In this document: positions 8,255 through 17,778 of the stretch, piece by piece | How the letters are laid out: the number at the start of each line of letters is the position of its first letter | How positions within the stretch are numbered: the stretch's first letter is position 1 | Assembly (NCBI GenBank): GCA_963708735.1 | Contig: CAVPTW010000033.1 | Coordinates: 29,560-93,559, forward strand | Source: JAGPUQ01 sp963708735 | Lineage (GTDB): Bacteria; Pseudomonadota; Gammaproteobacteria; Pseudomonadales; Porticoccaceae | DNA: 64,000 nt | Direction of reading: 5' to 3' | The notes under the pieces: model-generated | Told to the model about the DNA's origin: nothing | What the model saw: the letters and a program-made list of their open reading frames with translations, nothing else | Database searches by the model: none | Position numbers and translations under genes: made by a program

Positions 8255-9000
8255 CCCTCGACGGCCTGCAACCGACCATCCTGCTGCCGGCGCTGGCGGC
8301 AGGACTGCTGGTGCTGGCGACTCATGTGCCGCTGGGGATGGAGGTGCTGCGCCGGGGGATCATCTTCATCGACCTGGCGATCGCGCAGATCGCGGGCCTC
8401 GGCATCGTGGTCGCCAGTGCCTGCGGTGCCGAAATCGGTGGCTGGCGCACGCAGGTCAGCGCGGTCGCCGCCGCGCTGACCGGAGCCCTGTGCCTGAGCT
8501 GGATGGAGAAGAAGTATCCGGCCCAGCTGGAAGCCGTCATCGGCGTCAGTTTCGTGGCCGCCGCCTGTGCCGCCATTCTGCTGATGAGCCAGGACCCGCA
8601 CGCCGGCGAGCATCTGAAGGACCTGCTGGTCGGGCAGATTCTGTGGACCACCTGGGGCGGGCTGTTACCGCTGACCGGCGTGACTGTGCTGACGCTGGCG
8701 GGCTGGTTCGGCCTGCGCCTGAAGGACTCGCCACGCGGTTTCTATCTGCTGTTCGCGATCACCATCACCGCCTCGGTGCAGGTGGTGGGCGTGTATCTGG
8801 TGTTCGCCAGCCTGATCGTGCCGGCACTCGCAGCGGGCGGCCGACTGGTCCGGGCCGGCGCTGTCGGCGTTACCGGGTATGTGCTGGGGCTGCTGGCATC
8901 CGGCCTGTTCGATCTGCCGGCGGGCGCCGCCATCGTGCTGGCGCTGGTGGCCGTGGCCACCCTGGGCGGGAAAGCGGCGCCGAAAGTCGAGCACTGTTGA
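8251..9000 (+). CDS. Metal ABC transporter permease (ZnuB-like)
   Basis: This 249-residue inner-membrane protein has seven or more hydrophobic helices and resembles the ABC-3 permease family (ZnuB, MntB). GMEVLRRGIIFIDLAIAQIAGLGI corresponds to the conserved early helix, and VYLVFASLIVPALAA to the late one. It overlaps the binding-protein gene by 4 bases. The cognate ATP-binding subunit (ZnuC type) is not found anywhere in the window, so the transporter must borrow an ATPase encoded elsewhere or be non-functional. The next gene is convergent. Confidence 0.85.
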   Translation: MTLDGLQPTILLPALAAGLLVLATHVPLGMEVLRRGIIFIDLAIAQIAGLGIVVASACGAEIGGWRTQVSAVAAALTGALCLSWMEKKYPAQLEAVIGVSFVAAACAAILLMSQDPHAGEHLKDLLVGQILWTTWGGLLPLTGVTVLTLAGWFGLRLKDSPRGFYLLFAITITASVQVVGVYLVFASLIVPALAAGGRLVRAGAVGVTGYVLGLLASGLFDLPAGAAIVLALVAVATLGGKAAPKVEHC

Positions 9001-9024
9001 GCGCTGGCGGGATTGCGGTGCCTG

Positions 9025-9960
9025 CTAAGGCACCTGCATATCCCGGCAGGGTTCCTCGGCCTGCTCGATTTCGATGGTGGTGTGGGCGAAGCGATAAGCC
9101 GCAAGGGCTGCGGCCACGGCACTTTTGATGCGCTGCTGCACGGCGTTGGTAATGGGTTCGTCGACATCCAGATGTACCGTCAGCACATGGCGCTCGCCGT
9201 CCAGCGACCACAGATGCAAATGGTGCAGATCCACCACATGGTCCACGGCCCGGAGTTTCGCCGCCACTTCCCGCGCCAGGGCGGCATCCGGACTGGCCTG
9301 GAAGAACAGCCGCCCGGTCCTGGCGAGATTGCGCGCCACGTTGAACAGAATGAATCCCGTCAACGCGATCGACAGCAGCGGGTCCAGGATCGGCCAGTCG
9401 ACTACCAGCAGCGCCGCCCCGACCACCAGCACCACCGCCCAGCCGAACACGTCCTCCAGCAAATGCCAGTTCAGCATCCGCTCATTCAAGGTCGCGCCTC
9501 CCGCCAGGCGCCAGGCGGCGACGCCATTGACCGTCAGTCCCAGCACCGCCAGCGCCACCATGCCGGGTGCGTGGGGCATCACCGGCGCGCCGAGGCGCGG
9601 CACCGCCTGCCACAACACCCAGGCCGAGCCCACCACCAGAATGACGCCATTGACCAGCGCGCCAAACAGCGACAGGCGGCCAAAGCCATAACTGAAAGTC
9701 TCGCTGGCGCGCCGCCCGGCGAGGCGGCTCATGATCCAGCCGAAACCGATCGCCAGGCTGTCGCCAAAATCATGCACGGCGTTGGCCATGATCGCGGTGC
9801 TGCCGGCCCAGCGACCGCCGATGAACTCGATGATGGCAAAGCCGAAATTGAGCCAGAACGCGAAGCCGATGGCGCGGGCCGCGTCGTGGGTGATCGAACG
9901 CTGGTGGTGGTGATGGCCTGCATCGTGGTCGTGCATGGAAGGCACCGGGGTCTCGTCCAT
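9025..9960 (-). CDS. CDF family cation efflux protein
   Basis: This 311-residue inner-membrane protein exports divalent cations, most often Zn2+, using the proton gradient. It has a His-rich N-terminus (HDHDAGHHHH), six hydrophobic helices, and the two halves of the transport site: HDFGD in helix 2 and HLLED in helix 5. A C-terminal cytoplasmic metallochaperone-like domain contains HHLHLWSLDGERHVLTVHL. It converges on the ZnuB-like gene, so import and export of the same metal may be encoded back to back. The exact metal is inferred. Confidence 0.88.
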   Translation of the reverse strand: MDETPVPSMHDHDAGHHHHQRSITHDAARAIGFAFWLNFGFAIIEFIGGRWAGSTAIMANAVHDFGDSLAIGFGWIMSRLAGRRASETFSYGFGRLSLFGALVNGVILVVGSAWVLWQAVPRLGAPVMPHAPGMVALAVLGLTVNGVAAWRLAGGATLNERMLNWHLLEDVFGWAVVLVVGAALLVVDWPILDPLLSIALTGFILFNVARNLARTGRLFFQASPDAALAREVAAKLRAVDHVVDLHHLHLWSLDGERHVLTVHLDVDEPITNAVQQRIKSAVAAALAAYRFAHTTIEIEQAEEPCRDMQVP

Positions 9961-10086
9961 TGGGTAACGCCGGCATAGTAACCGGGTGCGGTGGCGCCCG
10001 AATGCCCGCGGCGGGTATCCTTCCCGTTGAGGCCAGCATTTTCCGAGCCATCCCGATCACCCCCTGCGGGGGCCAGGAGCAACCCA

Positions 10087-10626
10087 ATGTCCGAGCAGCC
10101 CTTCCTCACCGACATCAAAACCTTGCGCAAGCGCGCGCGTCAGCACATCGAACAGGGTGCCGTCACCTCCGGCTACGGCGCCAACCTCGACACCGTGGTC
10201 AAGCTGCTCAATGCCGCCCTCGCCACCGAGCTGGTGTGCGTGCTGCGCTACCGGCGCCACCACTTCATGGCCGCCGGCATCAATGCCCAGAGCGTGGCCG
10301 CAGAATTTTTGCTGCACGCCAACGAAGAGCAGGCCCACGCCGACCAGCTCGCCCAGCGCATCGTCCAGCTCGGTGGCGCACCCGATTTCTCCCCCGAGGG
10401 GCTGGCCTCGCGCAGCCACGCCGAATATGTGGAAGGCGAAAACCTGCTCGACATGATTCGCGAGGATCTGGTCGCCGAGCGCATCGCCATCGACAGCTAC
10501 CGCGAGATGATCACCTATCTGGGTACCCGGGACTCCACCACCCGCCGTATGCTGGAGGGCATCCTCGCCATGGAAGAGGAACACGCCGACGATCTGGTGG
10601 GGCTGCTGGAGGAGATGGGATCCTGA
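10087..10626 (+). CDS. Ferritin-like (bacterioferritin/DPS-like) protein
   Basis: This 179-residue four-helix-bundle protein has di-iron ferroxidase residues: the glutamate in AALATELVC, EEQAHAD (ExxH), a third glutamate in EDLVAERIAIDSYRE, and EEEHADDL (second ExxH). It should oxidise and store iron or protect against peroxide. It is longer than a typical bacterioferritin and lacks an obvious heme-ligand methionine that I can place. GGAG precedes the ATG at 10087, so the upstream start at 9991 is rejected. Confidence 0.8.
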   Translation: MSEQPFLTDIKTLRKRARQHIEQGAVTSGYGANLDTVVKLLNAALATELVCVLRYRRHHFMAAGINAQSVAAEFLLHANEEQAHADQLAQRIVQLGGAPDFSPEGLASRSHAEYVEGENLLDMIREDLVAERIAIDSYREMITYLGTRDSTTRRMLEGILAMEEEHADDLVGLLEEMGS

Positions 10627-10643
10627 TGCGGATGCAGCGCGCG

Positions 10644-10667
10644 GGCTGGATGAAGGATGATCCAGCC
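10644..10667 (+). terminator. Hairpin after the ferritin-like gene
   Basis: The arms GGCTGGAT and ATCCAGCC are perfect 8-bp complements around an 8-base loop, 17 bases after the ferritin stop codon. There is no clear T-run, so termination is only likely. The rest of the 270-base gap to the MFS gene shows no convincing gene. Confidence 0.45.
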
Positions 10668-10896
10668 CCGCCTTGAGCGGACCTGCCGACAGACCGTCAG
10701 GCGATGTCCCGAACGACCAGAGCAGCGCAACCGCCAAGCAGTTCGGCGTTCCCTGTTGCGCGGCCCGACGGTAGCGGCGCGCGAGACCTGAGGCAAACGG
10801 CGCGCTGACATCAGAAAAGCAGGATCAGGGGCCATTGCAGCAGGCCTCCCCTGCCGCCCCCCGAATATCAGTGGCGTGGCTGGTATGGTGCAGGCA

Positions 10897-12102
10897 CTAC
10901 GCCACCGGTTCTCCCCTGTCCGCACCGCCCCGCTCCGGTGTCAGCGCGAGCAGACCAAAGGCAGCGATGCTGACCACGCAGGCCAGTACAAACACCGTGC
11001 GATAGTCAGTGGCGACCACCACATGGCCGAGCACCAGCCCCGCCGCCGACAGGCCCAGATTGAATGCGCCGTTGTAGGCGGCCATGACCTTGCCGCGCTC
11101 GGCGGGGGTGGCCAAATCGATCGCCACCGCGTTCAGCGCCGGATAGTAGATGCCCTGCATCAAACCCAGGACGGCGCCGGCGATGAACAGGCCGAAAAAG
11201 TCGAGCCAGATCAAGGTCAGGGGCGCGAACACATAAAGCACCAGCATCGCGCGCACCACCTTCAACCGCCCCAGGCGGTCGGCCAGATCGCCGCACAGCA
11301 CGCGCACCGACACCGCCGCCACCGCGTAGGCGACCAGATAGATCGCGACCTTCTGGATGCCGAGCGACAGTGCCCAGGGCTGGTAAAACGTGAACAGGGT
11401 GCCAAATGCCCAGCCCACCATGGCCGAGACAATGGTCACCCGCAGCATGCCGGGCCGGCGCAAGACCTGCAGCAGACTCGCGTGCTGTCCGCCCTCCGGA
11501 GGCGCGTGCCGATGTTCGTGGATGAGCCGCGAAAATACCGCGGCAAGCACCGAGGTGACGGCGGTCGCCGCGAACACCGTCTTCCAGCCGAAATGTTCCG
11601 ATGTCCACTCCGCAAAGGCCGGTCCCACCGCATTGGTGAAGATCATCACCGCGCCGAAAATCCCGAGTGCCTGCCCCAGTCGGGCGGGCGGCGCGAGATC
11701 GGTTGCTAGCGTTGCCACGGCGATATAAAACAACGTGAAGCCGATACCCTGGAGGATACGCAACGCCCAGACCAGCGGCCCGACGCTGTCGACCCAAAAA
11801 AAGCCAGCGCAGGACAGCGCGAGGATCAGGCCACCGGCGGCGGCAAAGGCCTTGCGCCCGCGCCGGTCGATCTGGCCGCCGACAAAGGGCACCGTCAGTG
11901 CCGATGCCAGCCAGAAAATGGTGGTCACGCTGCCGATGGTGACCGGGTCGGCGGCGAGTTCCACGGCCAGAAACTTGGGCAGCAAAAAATAGGTCGAGAA
12001 CGACAGACCGAACAGCGTCGTCACCGCCAGCAGCAGCACAAACTGACCACTGAACAGCGTTGTTCCGGATTCAGATCCCGGGGACGATTGCAGGACGGTC
12101 AT
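10897..12102 (-). CDS. MFS transporter
   Basis: This 401-residue inner-membrane protein has 12 hydrophobic segments. The loop 2-3 signature is present as GGQIDRRGRKAF, and the equivalent loop in the second half as GDLADRLGRLK. It is a proton-driven exporter or importer of a small molecule; drug-efflux-type members look similar but the substrate is unknown. The frame is open to 12264, but the protein-like sequence begins at the ATG at 12102, preceded by AGAAGAACC. It is downstream of recJ on the same strand with a 162-base gap. Confidence 0.8.
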   Translation of the reverse strand: MTVLQSSPGSESGTTLFSGQFVLLLAVTTLFGLSFSTYFLLPKFLAVELAADPVTIGSVTTIFWLASALTVPFVGGQIDRRGRKAFAAAGGLILALSCAGFFWVDSVGPLVWALRILQGIGFTLFYIAVATLATDLAPPARLGQALGIFGAVMIFTNAVGPAFAEWTSEHFGWKTVFAATAVTSVLAAVFSRLIHEHRHAPPEGGQHASLLQVLRRPGMLRVTIVSAMVGWAFGTLFTFYQPWALSLGIQKVAIYLVAYAVAAVSVRVLCGDLADRLGRLKVVRAMLVLYVFAPLTLIWLDFFGLFIAGAVLGLMQGIYYPALNAVAIDLATPAERGKVMAAYNGAFNLGLSAAGLVLGHVVVATDYRTVFVLACVVSIAAFGLLALTPERGGADRGEPVA

Positions 12103-12264
12103 AGAGGTTCTTCTGGTTGTTGACGCAGTAGGTACCGACTCCACCGGGATGAGCGGTGACAGGGCCATGGTGTGGTGGCCGGCGATTTTCGCGGTGGGTC
12201 GGTGCTCCCGCTGCGCCACTTTGCCACTGATGGTGCGCAATAGCATAGCCCCCGGCCGGCGCAA

Positions 12265-14034
12265 TCATCCGCGGCAGACACCGCCAGCGGATCCCAGGAT
12301 GTGTTCGATCAGCAACTGGAGGCTTTCCGCGCCCCGAAAACGGTTTACATCCAGCCGATAGACGATCCGGATACGCTCAGGCAGCTGGGGCTTTCCCTCC
12401 GCCGCGACCGCGTTGAAGGCGATGGCGTCGAGCAGCCGATCGTCCGTCAGCGGACTCAGCATCAGCTTGAGATGGGTGGCGCCCACCACGCGGGCGTCGC
12501 GCACCCGGAATTCACCGTGGAAACAGGGCTCGGGAAAATGCTGCCCCCAGGGCCCGGCGGCGCGCAACCGATGGGCATTTTCGAGGGTCAATTCCGCGGC
12601 GGGCACTTCGCCGTCGTGGAGGATTTCGAGCTCCAGGTCGGTGGGCGCGAGCCATTCCCGCACCACCGCGTCGAAGGCGGTGGCGAAGGCGGCGAAGTTC
12701 TCGGCGGCGAGCGCCAGTCCGGCGGCGGCGGCGTGGCCGCCGAAGCGCCCGATCAGATCGGGATAGCGGGCGGCGACCGCATCTAGGGCATCGCGGATGT
12801 GCAGACCGGGGATCGACCGGGCGGAGCCTTTCAGTTCACCGTTGTTGCCATCGGCGAAGGCGATCACCGGCCGATGCACGCGCTCGCGCACCCGTCCCGC
12901 CAGCAGTCCGACCACGCCCTGGTGCCAGCCGGGGTCGTACAGACACAGACCCCAGGGGAGATCCTCGCCGAGCCGCAAGCGCGCGACGTGCGCCGTCGCC
13001 TCGCGCTGCATCTGGGCTTCGATGGCGCGGCGGTCGCGATTGAGTTCGTCGAGCTGGGCGGCCAGAGCGCGTGCCATGGCGATGTCGTCGGCGAGCAGGC
13101 AGCGGATGCCAAGGCTGATGTCGTCGAGGCGGCCGGCGGCATTGAGGCGCGGGCCGACGGTGAAACCGAGATCGGCGGCGACCGCGTGGCGATGGTCGCG
13201 ACCGGCGACTTCGAGCAACGCCAGCACGCCGGGGCGACAGCGCCCGGCGCGAATGCGGCGCAGACCCTGGTGGACCAGGGTGCGGTTGAGGCGATCGAGG
13301 GGCACCACATCGGCCACGGTGCCAAGCGCCACCAGGTCCAGCCAGTCGGCCATCGCGGGCTCGGGGATACCCTGCCGCGCAAACCAGTTGTCCGCCTTGA
13401 GTCGGCCGCGCAGTGCCGCCAGCAGATAGAACATCACACCGACACCCGCCAGTGCCTTGTGGGGAAAGCCGCACTCCGGTTGGTTGGGATTGACGATGGC
13501 GTCGGCCGCCGGCAGCACCCGTCCCGGCAGGTGGTGGTCGGTGACCAGCACCCGAATGCCGGCATCGCGCGCGGCGGCCACTCCGGCGATGCTGGAGATG
13601 CCGTTGTCCACGGTGATGATCAGATCGGGTTTGCGGGTCCGCGCCAGCGCGACGATTTCCGGCGTCAGTCCGTAACCGTACTCGAACCGGTTGGGCACCA
13701 GGAAATCCACCTGGGCAAACCCCAGGGCGCGCAGGCCGAGCACGGCGAGCGCGGTGCTGGTGGCGCCATCGGCGTCGAAGTCGCCCACGATGAGCAGCCG
13801 CGACTGCCGCTCCAGCGCATCGATCAGCAGCGCCAGGGCCGCTTCGATGCCGCGCAGGCCGGTGGCCGGGGGAATCCAGCCGAGCTGGAGATCCAGCGCA
13901 TCGGGGGTCGCGGCGCGGGCTGCGTAGATACGGCGCAGCCACGGCGGAAGATCGTCACCGAACGCGGTTTCGGAGCCGAGCAGAGGCCGCGCCTTCAGCG
14001 CCGGGGCGCGGTCCGGTGCGGGCGCCTCAGCCAT
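12265..14034 (-). CDS. recJ: Single-stranded-DNA-specific exonuclease RecJ
   Basis: This 589-residue protein degrades single-stranded DNA 5' to 3' in recombination and mismatch repair. The DHH-family motifs are visible: DFDADGATSTALAVLG (motif I), TVDNGISS, VTDHHLPG (the DHH box itself) and NPNQPECGFPHKALAGVGV. DHHA1 and OB-like regions follow, ending in RFGGHAAAAGLAL. Length is normal for the family. A very long antisense frame over this gene is a composition artefact. It belongs to the conserved recJ-thrC-hom-dsbC-xerD group. Confidence 0.95.
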   Translation of the reverse strand: MAEAPAPDRAPALKARPLLGSETAFGDDLPPWLRRIYAARAATPDALDLQLGWIPPATGLRGIEAALALLIDALERQSRLLIVGDFDADGATSTALAVLGLRALGFAQVDFLVPNRFEYGYGLTPEIVALARTRKPDLIITVDNGISSIAGVAAARDAGIRVLVTDHHLPGRVLPAADAIVNPNQPECGFPHKALAGVGVMFYLLAALRGRLKADNWFARQGIPEPAMADWLDLVALGTVADVVPLDRLNRTLVHQGLRRIRAGRCRPGVLALLEVAGRDHRHAVAADLGFTVGPRLNAAGRLDDISLGIRCLLADDIAMARALAAQLDELNRDRRAIEAQMQREATAHVARLRLGEDLPWGLCLYDPGWHQGVVGLLAGRVRERVHRPVIAFADGNNGELKGSARSIPGLHIRDALDAVAARYPDLIGRFGGHAAAAGLALAAENFAAFATAFDAVVREWLAPTDLELEILHDGEVPAAELTLENAHRLRAAGPWGQHFPEPCFHGEFRVRDARVVGATHLKLMLSPLTDDRLLDAIAFNAVAAEGKPQLPERIRIVYRLDVNRFRGAESLQLLIEHILGSAGGVCRG

Positions 14035-14130
14035 GGTCGCGACCGCGCTGGTAAAACGTCGCGGCGCACCCTGTCGCGAAGCACGGTTTCGCGAAGCAAC
14101 GGACTGCGAGTGCGCCGGGTGCGGTCCGCA

Positions 14131-15528
14131 TCAGACGGTCAGGTTGTCCGCGATGTGACGGTGCAGCGGCGCAAGTTCATTGGGCAGCACCTGATAGCGC
14201 TCCGTGCGCGTGAACAGGTCGGCCATGTGCTGGGGCAGCGGCGGCGCGCCCTGATAACCGGCCTGTTGCACGGCTTCGGGGAATTTGGCCGGGTGCGCGG
14301 TGGCCAGACACACCACCGGCGTTTCCCGATCGCGGCGGCAATGCCGCGCGGCCGCGACGCCGATGGCGCTGTGGGGATCGAGCAGGTATTCGCTGGCTTC
14401 GTATTCGGCGCGGATCGTCGCCACGGTATCCGCGTCGTCCACACGATGGCTGTGGAACAGGGTGCGGGCGTGGTCAAGGGCCTTGGGATCGAGGGTCGTC
14501 GCGCCGGCTTCGAAGCCGGCCATCAGCGCCGCCAGCGCTTTGCCATCGCGCTCGTACAGATCGAACAACAGGCGCTCGAAGTTGCTGGAGATCATGATGT
14601 CCATGCTGGGCGACAGCGTATGCAGCAGCGGATGGCGGCTGTAGTCGTTGCCGCTGATGCAGCGGTGCAGGATATCGTTGGCATTGGTGGCGATGATGAG
14701 TTGCTGCACCGGCAGCCCCATCCGGTGCGCCAGATAGCCGGCAAATATATCGCCGAAATTTCCGGTGGGCACCGAAAAACTCACCGGCCGCTGCGGCGCG
14801 CCCAGGGCGAGCGCGGCCCAGAAGTAGTAGACGATCTGGGCCATGATCCGCGCCCAGTTGATCGAGTTGACCGCCACCAGTTGCCGCCCCGCGGGCAGAA
14901 ACGACTGCGCCGAAAAACTCGCCTTCACCAAACGCTGACAGTCGTCGAAATTGCCTTCGATGGCGAGGTTGTGGATGTTGTCGGCCAGCACCGTGGTCAT
15001 CTGGCGGCGCTGCACCTCGGATACCCGGTTGTGCGGGTGGAGGATGAAAATGTCGAGATTGCGGCAGCGGCGGCAGCCCTCGATGGCGGCGGACCCGGTA
15101 TCGCCCGAGGTGGCGCCCAGAACCACCATCTTCTGACCGCGCCGCTCCAGCAGATGATCCAGCAGGTTGCCGAGAAACTGGAGTGCGAAATCCTTGAAGG
15201 CGAGCGTCGGGCCGTGGAACAGCTCCAGCACCCATTCGTTGTGGCCGGTCTGCACCAAGGGCGCGATGGCGCGGTGGCGGAAGCCGCTGTACGACTGCCG
15301 GATGATCCGCTCCAGATCGGCGGCGGACACCTCATCGTCCACGAAGGGCGTCATCACCCGCTGCGCGAGCTGTGGGTAATCCAGCCCGCGCCAGGACGCG
15401 ATTTCGGCGGCGCTGTAGGACGGCACCCGCTCGGGCACGAACAGGCCGCCGTCGGGCGCGAGCCCGGTCAGCACGGCTTCGGTGAATGACTGCGGCGCGC
15501 AGCCGCCACGGGTGCTGATGTACTTCAT
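14131..15528 (-). CDS. thrC: Threonine synthase
   Basis: This 465-residue PLP enzyme converts O-phosphohomoserine to threonine, the last step of threonine synthesis. The N-terminus MKYISTRGGCAPQSFTEA is typical of the long gammaproteobacterial form. The PLP lysine lies in LAFKDFALQFLGN, and the phosphate-binding glycine loop in GATSGDTGSAAIEG. It starts 27 bases after the hom stop codon on the same strand, so the two form an operon. Confidence 0.96.
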   Translation of the reverse strand: MKYISTRGGCAPQSFTEAVLTGLAPDGGLFVPERVPSYSAAEIASWRGLDYPQLAQRVMTPFVDDEVSAADLERIIRQSYSGFRHRAIAPLVQTGHNEWVLELFHGPTLAFKDFALQFLGNLLDHLLERRGQKMVVLGATSGDTGSAAIEGCRRCRNLDIFILHPHNRVSEVQRRQMTTVLADNIHNLAIEGNFDDCQRLVKASFSAQSFLPAGRQLVAVNSINWARIMAQIVYYFWAALALGAPQRPVSFSVPTGNFGDIFAGYLAHRMGLPVQQLIIATNANDILHRCISGNDYSRHPLLHTLSPSMDIMISSNFERLLFDLYERDGKALAALMAGFEAGATTLDPKALDHARTLFHSHRVDDADTVATIRAEYEASEYLLDPHSAIGVAAARHCRRDRETPVVCLATAHPAKFPEAVQQAGYQGAPPLPQHMADLFTRTERYQVLPNELAPLHRHIADNLTV

Positions 15529-15555
15529 GGGTGCGTCTCGCGGGACGGTTGGCGG

Positions 15556-16863
15556 CTAGGCATCATCCAAGGCCTCCTTGCGCAGATGGACCACTGGGCC
15601 GGACACGGATTCGAGCCGCTCGATGGCGCCGATGGCAGCGCGCACTTCACTCTCCCGGGTGCGGTTGGTGAGCATGATCAGCGGCACATGATCCTGCCCC
15701 GGTGCGGGTTCCTTCTGGATGATCGCTTCGATGCTGATGCCGTGGGCGCTGAGAATCTGCGCGAGCTGCGACAGCACTCCGGGTCTGTCGAGGGCCGACA
15801 CGCGCAGGTAGTGGGCGCTTTCGGCGGCCGCGATGTCGACCACGTCGAGCGGCTCGGCGGCGTCTGACCCGCCCGGCACCGCCGTGGCGTCGCGCCCACC
15901 GCCATCCAGGCGGCGTGCGATATCCAAGATATCGGCAATCACGGCCGAGGCCGTGGGCTCGGCACCGGCGCCAGGTCCGCAATACAGGGTGGCGCCGACG
16001 GCGTCGCCCTTGACCATGATGGCATTCATCACCCCGTGCACCTGCGCGATCAGGCTGCGCTCGGGCACCAGCGTGGGATGCACGCGCAGCTCGATGCCCC
16101 GGCCGTTGCGGCGCGCCACCCCCAGGTGCTTGATGCGGTAGCCCAGCTCGCCCGCATAGACCACGTCCTCGGGCTGGATGGCGGTAATGCCCTCGATGTA
16201 GACCGCATCCGGGCGCAGCGGCATGTCGAAGGCGAGCGCGGCCAGAATCACCAGCTTGTGGGCAGCGTCGATGCCTTCCACGTCAAAGCTGGGATCGGCT
16301 TCGGCATAGCCGAGCAACTGCGCCTCGGCCAGCACATCGGCAAACTGCCGGCCTTTGTCGCGCATCTCGCTGAGAATGAAATTGCTGGTGCCGTTGATGA
16401 TGCCGGCGAGCCAGCGAATGCGGTTGGCGGCCAACCCTTCGCGCAGCGCCTTGATGATGGGAATGCCGCCGGCGACGGAGGCTTCGTACGCCACAGTGAC
16501 GCCCCGCGCACGCGCCGCGGCAAAAATCTCGTTGCCGCAGGTGGCGATCAGCGCCTTGTTCGCGGTCACCACCTGCTTGCCGTTGGCGATGGCGGCCAGC
16601 ACCAGTTCCCGCGCCGGCTCGATGCCGCCGATCAGCTCGACCAGGATATCGATTTCGGGATTGGCAGCGACGGCGAAAATATCGCGGGTGAACGGAATCG
16701 CGCCAGTATCCGCGTCAGGGACCGCATTGCGCGCACCTATCTGCACCAGCTCGATCCCGACACCGCCGCGCTGAGCCAGCACATCGGCGTTGCGGGCCAA
16801 TACCCGCACCGTACCCCGCCCGACCGTTCCGAGGCCGCACAAACCGACCTTGACCGGCATCAT
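15556..16863 (-). CDS. hom: Homoserine dehydrogenase
   Basis: This 435-residue NAD(P)-dependent enzyme reduces aspartate semialdehyde to homoserine, feeding threonine and methionine synthesis. The Rossmann motif GLCGLGTVGRGTV is at residues about 7-19, and VTANKALIA and NGTSNFILSEM are catalytic-domain landmarks. A C-terminal ACT domain (SALDRPGVLSQLAQILSAHG) suggests feedback control by threonine. A GGGGG ribosome site precedes the double ATG. It lies upstream of thrC and downstream of dsbC. Confidence 0.96.
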   Translation of the reverse strand: MMPVKVGLCGLGTVGRGTVRVLARNADVLAQRGGVGIELVQIGARNAVPDADTGAIPFTRDIFAVAANPEIDILVELIGGIEPARELVLAAIANGKQVVTANKALIATCGNEIFAAARARGVTVAYEASVAGGIPIIKALREGLAANRIRWLAGIINGTSNFILSEMRDKGRQFADVLAEAQLLGYAEADPSFDVEGIDAAHKLVILAALAFDMPLRPDAVYIEGITAIQPEDVVYAGELGYRIKHLGVARRNGRGIELRVHPTLVPERSLIAQVHGVMNAIMVKGDAVGATLYCGPGAGAEPTASAVIADILDIARRLDGGGRDATAVPGGSDAAEPLDVVDIAAAESAHYLRVSALDRPGVLSQLAQILSAHGISIEAIIQKEPAPGQDHVPLIMLTNRTRESEVRAAIGAIERLESVSGPVVHLRKEALDDA

Positions 16864-16899
16864 TGTCCCCCAGAAAAGAATAGCGCCATGAGGGGCTCG

Positions 16900-17682
16900 T
16901 TAACGCGCGGGTGGAGCGGGTGAGGTCGTGTCCACACCCAGGATGCTGGCGATATCGGCCGCACTGCGGAAGCCGGGAACCAGGGTACCGTCGCTGAGAA
17001 TACTGGCCGGAGTACCGTTCACGCCCAACTCCTGCCCGAGTTCGAACTCGGCCGCCACGGGATTATTTTCACACAGCTTTTCCGGCACATCCTCGCCGTT
17101 TTTGAGTCGCGTGAGAGTTTCCTGCCGGTTGTCGGAACACCAGGCGGTAACGGCTTTGCGGTACGAATCCGAACCCAACCCGGCGCGGGGGAATGCCAGG
17201 TAGCGAACCTCGATGCCCATGGCATTGAGCTCGGGCACAGCCTTGTGCAGTTTGCGGCAGTAGGCGCAATCGACGTCGGTAAAGACGGTGAGTGTCGCCT
17301 TGGGTTTGCCCTCGGGAGCAAATACGATCATGTCGCTTTCGGACATCGCCTCCAGCGCCTGCTTGCGCTTCGCGATCAGATCCTGCTCGCGCAAATTCAC
17401 AAACATGCCGGGGCGCGCCTGATAGAGCGCACCATCGAAAAAGTATTCGCCGCCCTCGCGTACATAGAGTATTGGTCCACCGGCGACCTGAACCTCGTAA
17501 AACCCGGGGACCGGACTGAGCTTGAGCACCTCATAGCTGAGGTCGGGGCGCGCAGCCCGCAGCTTGGTGACAATGGCCTTGGCGATAGCCGGATCGACCA
17601 CCGGCGCAGCATCCGCGGCACGCACCTGAAGTGCGACAACGGACAACAGCAGGGCAACGCAGGCGGCGAGAAAATGGTTCAC
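16900..17682 (-). CDS. dsbC: Thiol:disulfide interchange protein DsbC
   Basis: This 260-residue periplasmic disulfide isomerase has a signal peptide (VNHFLAACVALLLSVVALQ), an N-terminal dimerisation domain (about residues 25-85), and a thioredoxin-fold domain with active site CAYC and cis-proline loop NGTPASI. A second cysteine pair in WCSDN and LCENN matches the structural disulfide of the family. The GTG at 17682 was chosen because the signal peptide begins there and GGGA lies upstream; the frame is open to 17778. Confidence 0.92.
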   Translation of the reverse strand: MNHFLAACVALLLSVVALQVRAADAAPVVDPAIAKAIVTKLRAARPDLSYEVLKLSPVPGFYEVQVAGGPILYVREGGEYFFDGALYQARPGMFVNLREQDLIAKRKQALEAMSESDMIVFAPEGKPKATLTVFTDVDCAYCRKLHKAVPELNAMGIEVRYLAFPRAGLGSDSYRKAVTAWCSDNRQETLTRLKNGEDVPEKLCENNPVAAEFELGQELGVNGTPASILSDGTLVPGFRSAADIASILGVDTTSPAPPAR

Positions 17683-17778
17683 GGACGGCTCCCGGGAGCT
17701 GGACAGGCAAGGGGGCGGATTATAGCCCCAGCGGGCGGCTGAAAATCGCTGACGGGCGGTTGGAAAACGTCGTGCCAC

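Noticed and set aside
12799..15489. Very long open frame (896 codons) on the plus strand
   Set aside because: It is fully antisense to recJ and thrC, whose motifs are intact. The open antisense frame is caused by high GC and codon bias, and its translation is low-complexity (Gln, Gly, Arg and His rich).
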